Source: Cryomorphaceae bacterium (GTDB lineage: Bacteria > Bacteroidota > Bacteroidia > Flavobacteriales > Schleiferiaceae). From it: 5,103 nucleotides of DNA. Shown here one piece after another: positions 1 to 5,103 of the stretch. Under the pieces are notes generated by a model. It did not search any database and was not told where the DNA came from. It saw only the letters and a list, made by a program, of their open reading frames with translations. Location: positions 1 through 5,103 of the forward strand of contig JACESW010000103.1 in NCBI GenBank assembly GCA_013911625.1. Direction: 5' to 3'. Each line of letters begins with the position of its first letter. Positions within the stretch are counted from its first letter, which is position 1. A program made the translations under genes and the position numbers.

Positions 1-1
1 T

Positions 2-604
2 CTTCCGCGTGTTCACAGGGAGATTAAGGAAGGCAAGTGGTTGCGTGAACCCAACAAAGGACGCGAATTACAATCCCTCACCGCAGGAATTATTGGTTAC
101 GGGGTTATAGGTAGCGAATTTGCTCAGTTGCTTGGCGCTATGGGTGTGAAGGTGTTGGCTTACGATAAGTACAAATTTGGATATGCTCCTGATGGAGTGG
201 AGGAAGTGAGTTTAGAAGAATTGCAAAGAAGAGCTGACGTGGTTAGTTTGCATTTGCCATTGACAGACGAGACTCGAGGGTTAGCCGATGCGCAGTTCTT
301 TAATGGTTTTGCGAAGCCGATTCACTTTATCAATACAGCCCGTGGACCTATTTTGAAGACAAACGATTTATTGGTAGCGATGGATGAAGGCAAGGTGCTG
401 AGTGCAGGTCTCGACGTTTTGGAGTACGAGAAATCGAGCTTTACGAGCTTGTTTAAAGACGAATTGCCACCAACGTTACAGCGATTGTTGGAGCTTGAAA
501 ATGTACTCTTGAGTCCCCACATTGCGGGTTGGACCCAGGAAAGCTTTGAAAAAATGGGCCGTGGTTTGGCGGCTAAAGTGCTTGAGGCGTTAAAGACTTC
601 TTAG
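2..604 (+). CDS. D-2-hydroxyacid dehydrogenase (NAD-binding and C-terminal part; 5' end outside window)
   Basis: Cytoplasmic NAD-dependent oxidoreductase of the D-isomer-specific 2-hydroxyacid dehydrogenase family, which interconverts 2-hydroxy and 2-keto acids. The frame is open from the window edge, so the 200 visible residues are the C-terminal part of a protein usually about 310-330 long; the TTG at 41 is internal. Visible: a Rossmann motif GYGVIG (residues 32-37), followed by Asp55 at the end of the second strand, which favours NAD over NADP. The expected catalytic triad is complete: Arg114 in NTARGP, Glu143 in DVLEYE and His173 in SPHIAGW. The Glu-to-His spacing (30 residues) is about seven longer than I recall for E. 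coli SerA, and there is no C-terminal ACT domain, so this is not a classical long SerA. Phosphoglycerate dehydrogenase is still possible, but the substrate cannot be read from sequence. The gene converges on the aspartokinase gene and overlaps it by four bases. Confidence 0.9.
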   Translation, partial: LPRVHREIKEGKWLREPNKGRELQSLTAGIIGYGVIGSEFAQLLGAMGVKVLAYDKYKFGYAPDGVEEVSLEELQRRADVVSLHLPLTDETRGLADAQFFNGFAKPIHFINTARGPILKTNDLLVAMDEGKVLSAGLDVLEYEKSSFTSLFKDELPPTLQRLLELENVLLSPHIAGWTQESFEKMGRGLAAKVLEALKTS

Positions 605-1860
605 AAGCGCTTGAAAACGAATTGGACGGTATCTGGCGTTCGTTGTTCCAATAAAATATCTAGGCCTTCGGTTTCACGTACTTCGTCCTCTTCGTTCGTG
701 TGACGGATGGTCAATAATTCCACTGAAGATGTGAGTTCGAGGTCGAATTGTCTCGTGAGCTCAGCGAGCACTTTTGGTACGATGATCGGATCATTATTGA
801 TACAGAACATTGCTCTGGTGGCGGTATTGCGCATCAAATTTACCACGACGCCTTGCTCGGCAAATAAACGGTATACTGCGCTGAGGTGGTGCTCGGCGAT
901 AAAAGCCAAATCTTTGGTGCTCAGCTGAATGAGGATTTGGTTTTTCTTTAAGATGAAGTTGGCAACCTCTGGTTCTGGACGGTCTACTCCACCTATGGTA
1001 GTGCCTGGGAGCGCAGGGTCTACAAAGCTCTTAATGTGCAATGGAATGCCCTTCTTCTTTAGCGGCTGGATGGTCTTCGGGTGGATGATCGAGGCACCGT
1101 AGAAGGCCAATTCAATGGCTTCATTAAACGGCAATGCATCAATCTTTTGGGTATTCGTAAAGGTCTTTGGATCTCCGTTCAGCATTCCAGGAACATCTTT
1201 CCAAATCGTGAGGCTATCTGCACCGAGGCAGAAAGCGAATACGGCGCCCGTATAGTCGGACCCCTCGCGACCTAATGTTGTAGGGCGCCCGTCTGGAGCT
1301 GAGCCAATGAATCCTTGAACGAAGTTGACCTTATTTTGTGCAATATTCGAGCGGATAGCGCGGTTGGTTTGTTCCCATTGGACCGTTGCGCGGCGGAATT
1401 GACCGTCAGTTTTCACCAATTCCCTTGTGTCCTGCCAAACAGCTGGCACTTCCTGGCCAACGTAAGCGGCAATAATGCGGGTTGAGATCAATTCTCCATG
1501 GTGTACAATGAAGTCGTACCCTTCGCCGTAAGAAATGTCTTTCTTATCTAATCCTTCTCTAATGCTCGCAATAAGGGGAGCCACAAGCTCATTAATTTCT
1601 GCTGGGTCTTCAAAGAGTTCATTAATGATACTTTGGTGGAAGGCAGCGATAGCGTCAATTTTAGCATTGGCCTCGGATAAATTTCCGTTACTCCAACCGG
1701 CAACCACCTCTTCAAAGGCATTGGTCATTTTGCCCATTGCGCTGACGACAACTACCATAGGACGTTGGCTGAATCGGCCAATGATACTGGCTACATTTCT
1801 TACGCTTTGGGCATCTTTAACGGATGCTCCACCAAATTTGAAGACTAGCGGTGTGCTCAT
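601..1860 (-). CDS. lysC: Aspartokinase (aspartate kinase), monofunctional
   Basis: Phosphorylates L-aspartate with ATP to 4-phospho-aspartate, the first step towards lysine, threonine and methionine. The 419-residue protein has the amino-acid kinase fold: KFGGASV at residues 8-14 (most families have KFGGTSV), HGEL at 121-124, the nucleotide and substrate loop TTLGREGSDYT at 194-204, WKDVPGMLNGDP at 220-231 and YGASIIHPKT at 254-263. One recognisable ACT-like regulatory segment follows (about 304-372), then a short tail in place of a full second ACT repeat. I chose the ATG at 1860 because it overlaps the upstream TGA as ATGA and puts the kinase motif at the normal distance from the N-terminus. 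The in-frame ATG at 1905 would add 15 residues inside the acetyltransferase gene. It is the last gene of the lysA operon. No homoserine dehydrogenase or decarboxylase domain is fused to it. The symbol follows function and context; paralogues such as thrA may exist elsewhere. Confidence 0.93.
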   Translation of the reverse strand: MSTPLVFKFGGASVKDAQSVRNVASIIGRFSQRPMVVVVSAMGKMTNAFEEVVAGWSNGNLSEANAKIDAIAAFHQSIINELFEDPAEINELVAPLIASIREGLDKKDISYGEGYDFIVHHGELISTRIIAAYVGQEVPAVWQDTRELVKTDGQFRRATVQWEQTNRAIRSNIAQNKVNFVQGFIGSAPDGRPTTLGREGSDYTGAVFAFCLGADSLTIWKDVPGMLNGDPKTFTNTQKIDALPFNEAIELAFYGASIIHPKTIQPLKKKGIPLHIKSFVDPALPGTTIGGVDRPEPEVANFILKKNQILIQLSTKDLAFIAEHHLSAVYRLFAEQGVVVNLMRNTATRAMFCINNDPIIVPKVLAELTRQFDLELTSSVELLTIRHTNEEDEVRETEGLDILLEQRTPDTVQFVFKRF

Positions 1861-2324
1861 TTGTATTGCGCTAATTGTGCTCTGGTCAACGTTCCCAAAT
1901 GCCACTCAGGGTCGAGGGAGGCGTCGTATTTTTTATAAAAGTTCAACGCTGGATCGTTCCATTCGAGTACAGTCCATTCCATGCGTCCTACATTTTGTTC
2001 TGCGGCTACCTTCACGACAGCATCGAAAAGTTGCTTGCCCACCCCGTGCTGACGGAATTCAGGCTTCACATACAAATCTTCGAGGTGAAGGGTAGGGCCT
2101 TTCCACGTGCTGTAACGTGGGTAATATAGGGCCATGCCTATCACTCCATGGTCCTTGTGTTCTGCGACGAAACAATCGAATCGACCTTCAGAAAAACCGT
2201 GGGTGATGAGGTCCTGTTCGGTAACAATTACAGCATTTGGCTCTTTTTCATAAATGGCCAATTCAGTAATAAGGCTTAATACGGCCTTCATGTCCTGCTG
2301 TTGTGCTACGCGAATATTGATCAT
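1857..2324 (-). CDS. GNAT family N-acetyltransferase, SSAT/thialysine-acetyltransferase-like
   Basis: A 155-residue, single-domain cytoplasmic acetyltransferase expected to move the acetyl group of acetyl-CoA to an amine. The N-terminal strand and helix of the fold lie at about residues 1-25. The central stretch YSTWKG (71-76), LEDLYVKPEFR (81-91) and acetyl-CoA loop RQHGVG (91-96) closely resemble, from memory, eukaryotic spermidine/spermine N1-acetyltransferases and the related thialysine acetyltransferase SSAT2. Glu82 and Tyr130 (in NFYKK) match the positions I recall as catalytic in human SSAT. VLEWN (119-123) is also shared with that group. The start overlaps the lysA TGA and the stop overlaps the aspartokinase ATG, both as ATGA, so the gene is probably co-expressed with them in fixed ratio. 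That setting suggests lysine, a lysine analogue or a polyamine as substrate, but this is inference; a protein N-acetylation role cannot be excluded. Family confidence is high, substrate confidence low. Confidence 0.9.
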   Translation of the reverse strand: MINIRVAQQQDMKAVLSLITELAIYEKEPNAVIVTEQDLITHGFSEGRFDCFVAEHKDHGVIGMALYYPRYSTWKGPTLHLEDLYVKPEFRQHGVGKQLFDAVVKVAAEQNVGRMEWTVLEWNDPALNFYKKYDASLDPEWHLGTLTRAQLAQYK

Positions 2325-3598
2325 CCCTGCGAAGGTACAGTAATCTCCTCGTTTGTAGCCTCGCTCACTGGAAGCTCGTTGTAAAGTCCGTGATCAACAG
2401 TACCTCGTACCAAATCTTCGATGTTCTCTCGCTCGCGGATGAGGTAGGGCGTGTTGTTTTCAATGAGGATTTCCGCTGGACGCACGCGGCTGTTGTACTG
2501 GGAAGCCATGCTGCTGCAGTAGGCGCCGGCATTGTGGAAAGCCAATAAATCACCATTGCGCACCTCGTTTAGCTTGCGGTCGTAACCGAAGGTATCGGTC
2601 TCACATACATAACCCACGATGGTATACAGGCGTTGCTCTCCATCAGGATTGCTTAAGTTTTCAATGTGGTGGTAGGCGTCGTACATCATAGGGCGAGGGA
2701 AGTGGTTGAAGCCACTGTTTACCTGTGCAAAGACGGTCGATGGGGTCGTTTTTGTGCTGTTCACCTTTGCGATGAAGGCACCGGCCTCGCTGACTAAAAA
2801 TTTTCCCGGTTCGAAGATGAGTTTTAGATCGCGGCCATATTCTAGGCAGAACTCTTTGAATCGTTCACTCATGCGTGCGCCGAAGCTCTCGATATCTGTA
2901 GTGGCTTCACCTGGACGGTAACCTACTTTGAAACCAGAACCGAAATCGATGTAGGTCAGTTCTTTGAAGTCGTGTGCAAGGTCCATCAAAAGGCTTGCTC
3001 CGCGCATAAAGGCATCGATGTCCAAGATGTCCGATCCGGTATGCATGTGTAGGCCGTGAACGTGCAGTCCCATGTTATTTACGATGCGGTGCAGGTGGCG
3101 GACCTGGTGAATAGAGATGCCGAATTTAGAGTCGATATGGCCCACAGAAATCTTCGCATTTCCACCGGCCATGATGTGTGGATTGATGCGCACGCAAACA
3201 GGGATAGTATTGCCAAATTCATTGGCAAATTCTTCCAGAGTTTCGAGATTGTCGATGTTAATCTGAACACCGATTGCTACCGCCTCTTTGATCTCATGGA
3301 TGCCAACACCGTTAGGGGTGAAAAGGATCTGATCTGGTCGGAATCCTGCGCGCAAGCCCAACTCAATTTCTCCCAAACTAACGGCATCGAGACCTGCCCC
3401 TAGGCTGCGCATGAGCTTTAGAATGTTGAGGTTGTTCAATGCTTTACAAGCATAGTGGATGTCTACGTCGATATCCTGGTCAAATGCGTGCTTCATTCTG
3501 AAGTACTGACCACGGATGGTTTTGGCATCATAGACATACAATGGGGAACCGTAGGCTTCTACCCAATTCGCTGCATCATTTAATGGAAATTTCGTCAT
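2321..3598 (-). CDS. lysA: Diaminopimelate decarboxylase
   Basis: PLP-dependent enzyme that decarboxylates meso-diaminopimelate to L-lysine, the last step of the DAP pathway. The 425 residues match the usual length and the fold-type III (alanine racemase-like) architecture: TIM barrel first, beta domain after about residue 270. Lys52 in YACKALNN is the expected PLP Schiff-base lysine. HMHTGSD is at 184-190, the phosphate-binding glycine loop FGSGF at 219-223, EPGKFL at 263-268, the substrate-binding cysteine motif CETDTF at 332-337, and AGAYCSSMASQYNSR at 356-370. Several of these differ from proteobacterial enzymes (YAxKAN, EPGR, CESxD) but match my memory of flavobacterial LysA. Carboxynorspermidine decarboxylase is a related alternative, but the motifs and the aspartokinase in the same operon favour LysA. 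The ATG at 3598 is preceded by no clear Shine-Dalgarno sequence. It is the first gene of the operon; its TGA overlaps the next ATG. Confidence 0.95.
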   Translation of the reverse strand: MTKFPLNDAANWVEAYGSPLYVYDAKTIRGQYFRMKHAFDQDIDVDIHYACKALNNLNILKLMRSLGAGLDAVSLGEIELGLRAGFRPDQILFTPNGVGIHEIKEAVAIGVQINIDNLETLEEFANEFGNTIPVCVRINPHIMAGGNAKISVGHIDSKFGISIHQVRHLHRIVNNMGLHVHGLHMHTGSDILDIDAFMRGASLLMDLAHDFKELTYIDFGSGFKVGYRPGEATTDIESFGARMSERFKEFCLEYGRDLKLIFEPGKFLVSEAGAFIAKVNSTKTTPSTVFAQVNSGFNHFPRPMMYDAYHHIENLSNPDGEQRLYTIVGYVCETDTFGYDRKLNEVRNGDLLAFHNAGAYCSSMASQYNSRVRPAEILIENNTPYLIRERENIEDLVRGTVDHGLYNELPVSEATNEEITVPSQG

Positions 3599-3617
3599 TG
3601 CGCTTTGCTTTGGATGG

Positions 3618-3625
3618 CAAAAGTA
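3618..3625 (-). promoter_or_regulatory. Candidate Bacteroidota -7 promoter element for the lysA operon
   Basis: On the minus strand this reads TACTTTTG, an exact match to the TAnnTTTG element used by the primary sigma factor of Bacteroidota. It ends 19 bases before the lysA ATG, which would leave a 5' leader of only about 10-15 bases. I do not see a well-placed -33 TTG: the nearest ones are about 10 and 24 bases upstream, against a typical spacing of roughly 20. It lies downstream of the acs terminator candidate, as expected for an independent operon promoter. Confidence 0.5.
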
Positions 3626-3669
3626 TCTCCATCACCAAGCATTTATGGGCAATTGCAGGTAATTAGTCT

Positions 3670-3702
3670 AAAAAATGACAGATTGTTAAATTTTAAACAA
3701 TC
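3670..3702 (-). terminator. Probable intrinsic terminator of acs
   Basis: On the minus strand GATTGTT and AACAATC form a perfect 7-base inverted repeat (3696-3702 and 3681-3687) around an 8-base A/T loop, followed after five bases by six T residues (3675-3670). The hairpin begins inside the acs TGA stop codon. The stem is A/T-rich, and the T-run is offset from the stem, so strength is uncertain. Position and polarity fit termination of acs before the lysA operon. Confidence 0.55.
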
Positions 3703-5103
3703 ATGTTAATTCATTCGCACCACGTTTGATTACTTCAACAACACTTGGGTCAAGTAATGTCGAAGTATCGCCAAGATTGCTAGTATCGCCTTCAGCGACT
3801 TTGCGAAGTATTCTACGCATGATTTTCCCAGAACGTGTCTTGGGTAGGCCTGGTACGATTTGAATGATATCTGGTTTTGCAATGGGGCCAATTTCAGCAA
3901 CAACAGTGCTAACGATTGCTTGACGTACTTCGACTGCATTGTGATCACCTTCTTCAAGAATCACATAAGCATAGATTCCTTGGCCTTTAATAGCATGAGG
4001 GTAACCCACCACAGCACTTTCGGTGACCACTGATGAGGCATTGATGGCATTTTCGATCTCGGCAGTACCAAATCGGTGTCCGCTTACATTGATGACATCA
4101 TCCACACGACCAATAATGCGGAACATTCCGTCTTCGCGGCGTGCGCCATCTCCAGTAAAATAGTAGCCTTCATAATTGCTGAAATATACGTTCTTACAAC
4201 GCTCGTGATCGCCGTACGTAGTGCGCAACATTGAAGGCCATGGATGCTTCACGCACAAGTAGCCTTCTACACCATCGCCGGTAATTTCATTCCCATCACC
4301 ATCCAATAAAACAGGCTGAATACCTGGAAGAGGACGTCCTGCATAGGTTGGGCGTTGTGGGCTGTGCGCACCTAAACCAGAGATCATAATACCTCCAGTT
4401 TCGGTTTGCCACCAAGTGTCAACTATAGGACAATTTCCGTTTCCTACTTTCTGATCGTACCAGTGCCATGCCTCAGCATTGATGGGCTCACCTACAGAAC
4501 CAATGACCTTCAAAGAGCTTAAATCTGCACGCTCAACGAATTCGTCACCGCACGCCATAAGAGCCCGAATCGCCGTTGGGGCAGTGTAGAATTGGTTGAC
4601 TTGATACTTATCGCAGACGTCCCAAAAACGACCTGCATCAGGATAGGTGGGTACGCCTTCGAACATCATCGTAGTTGCACCGTTCAAGAGCGGTCCATAG
4701 ATAATGTAGCTGTGGCCGGTGATCCAACCTACATCGGCAGTACACCAGTACACATCGCCACGCTCGTATTGGAAGACATTTTGAAAGCTGTAGGCAGCAT
4801 AGACCATGTACCCGCCACAAGTATGAACGACTCCTTTAGGCTTACCCGTTGATCCTGAAGTGTAGAGTATGAAGAGCATGTCTTCGGCGTCCATAGGCTC
4901 AGGAGCACATTCTTCGCTCACTTCAGCTGCAGCCTCTGCATACCAATGATCACGCCCTTTTACCATTTCCACCTCACGTCCGTCGCGCTTGACCACAATC
5001 ACACTTTCTACAGAAGTACAGTTTTTCAAGGCTTCGTCCACGGTGGTTTTTACTGGTAATGCCTTAGCGCCCCGGTACATGCCGTCTGAGGTTAATACAC
5101 ATA
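3701..5103 (-). CDS. acs: Acetyl-CoA synthetase (acetate--CoA ligase, AMP-forming), C-terminal part; 5' end outside window
   Basis: Activates acetate with ATP to acetyl-AMP and transfers the acetyl group to CoA; a cytoplasmic enzyme for acetate use. The frame stays open to the right edge, and the residues before the Met at 5080 (VLTSDG) are normal Acs sequence, so that Met is internal. About 466 of the usual 650 residues are visible. Numbering from that Met: the P-loop [11 protein letters not shown] is at 73-83, WITGHSY at 119-125, TWWQTETGG at 222-230, YFTGDGA at 307-313, the hinge and adenylate region [15 protein letters not shown] at 324-338, and KTRSGK at 414-419. Lys419 is the catalytic lysine that many bacteria acetylate to switch the enzyme off. 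The tryptophan pair before QTETGG, which narrows the acyl pocket, supports acetate as substrate. Small deviations are Ile in WITGHSY and Phe in GHRFG, where I recall Val and Leu. The gene ends 102 bases before lysA, with a likely terminator at its stop codon. Confidence 0.96.
   Translation of the reverse strand, partial: CVLTSDGMYRGAKALPVKTTVDEALKNCTSVESVIVVKRDGREVEMVKGRDHWYAEAAAEVSEECAPEPMDAEDMLFILYTSGSTGKPKGVVHTCGGYMVYAAYSFQNVFQYERGDVYWCTADVGWITGHSYIIYGPLLNGATTMMFEGVPTYPDAGRFWDVCDKYQVNQFYTAPTAIRALMACGDEFVERADLSSLKVIGSVGEPINAEAWHWYDQKVGNGNCPIVDTWWQTETGGIMISGLGAHSPQRPTYAGRPLPGIQPVLLDGDGNEITGDGVEGYLCVKHPWPSMLRTTYGDHERCKNVYFSNYEGYYFTGDGARREDGMFRIIGRVDDVINVSGHRFGTAEIENAINASSVVTESAVVGYPHAIKGQGIYAYVILEEGDHNAVEVRQAIVSTVVAEIGPIAKPDIIQIVPGLPKTRSGKIMRRILRKVAEGDTSNLGDTSTLLDPSVVEVIKRGANELT

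Noticed and set aside
605..612. Perfect 8-base palindrome AAGCGCTT near the convergent stop codons
   Set aside because: It lies inside the aspartokinase coding end, is too short to form a stable hairpin with a loop, and is not extended on either side; chance is a sufficient explanation.
1858..1905. Longer aspartokinase start at the ATG at 1905
   Set aside because: It would add 15 residues with no homology sense (AFGNVDQST...) inside the acetyltransferase gene. The ATG at 1860 gives the standard distance to KFGGASV and an ATGA overlap like the other operon junction.
1535..2095. A 186-codon plus-strand open frame starting MSFLSNPSLM
   Set aside because: It lies antisense across the aspartokinase start and the acetyltransferase gene, both with strong family motifs. 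It shows no recognisable domain and has no promoter or spacing of its own; it is a shadow of the real genes.
3056..3403. A 115-codon plus-strand open frame inside lysA
   Set aside because: It is fully antisense to the conserved barrel region of lysA and shows no family motif.
3599..3700. Lysine riboswitch or attenuator upstream of lysA
   Set aside because: A lysine riboswitch needs well over 150 bases of structured leader. The gap is 102 bases, part of which is the acs terminator, and I see no leader peptide rich in lysine codons.
4592..4852. An 86-codon plus-strand open frame inside acs
   Set aside because: It is antisense to the conserved adenylation core of acs, which constrains the sequence; no independent evidence for a gene.
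3701..5080. acs starting at the Met codon at 5080
   Set aside because: The frame remains open to the window edge, and the residues before it match the normal Acs context, so the protein continues beyond the window.

Overview
The window is an ordinary stretch of bacterial chromosome, almost completely coding, most likely from the phylum Bacteroidota and probably Flavobacteriia or a close relative. Four things point there. The diaminopimelate decarboxylase has the motif variants I associate with that group (YACKALNN, EPGKFLV, CETDTF). The aspartokinase reads KFGGASV with a short, divergent C-terminus. No start codon has a clear Shine-Dalgarno sequence. A TAnnTTTG promoter element, the Bacteroidota -7 consensus, lies just upstream of lysA. 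The taxonomic call is inference from motifs, not from a search.

Layout. At the left edge, on the plus strand, is the C-terminal part of a D-2-hydroxyacid dehydrogenase (2-604). All other genes lie on the minus strand and are transcribed right to left. From the right edge they are: the C-terminal two thirds of acetyl-CoA synthetase acs (3701-5103); a 102-base gap with a probable terminator for acs and a probable promoter for lysA; then lysA (2321-3598), a GNAT acetyltransferase (1857-2324) and an aspartokinase (601-1860). The dehydrogenase and aspartokinase genes converge and share their last four bases.

How the genes work together. lysA, the GNAT gene and the aspartokinase gene form a tight operon. 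At both internal junctions the stop and the next start overlap as ATGA, which suggests translational coupling. Aspartokinase catalyses the first step of the aspartate pathway and LysA the last step of its lysine branch, so the operon brackets lysine synthesis. The GNAT between them resembles the spermidine/spermine and thialysine N-acetyltransferases, whose substrates are amines like lysine, so a link to lysine or a related amine is plausible but unproven. acs is a separate acetate-activating gene upstream; its product, acetyl-CoA, is the usual co-substrate of a GNAT, but nothing here shows a functional link.

I see no mobile element, CRISPR array, tRNA, rRNA or riboswitch, and no clear sign of an undescribed system. 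The most interesting point is the SSAT-like acetyltransferase embedded in the lysine operon.
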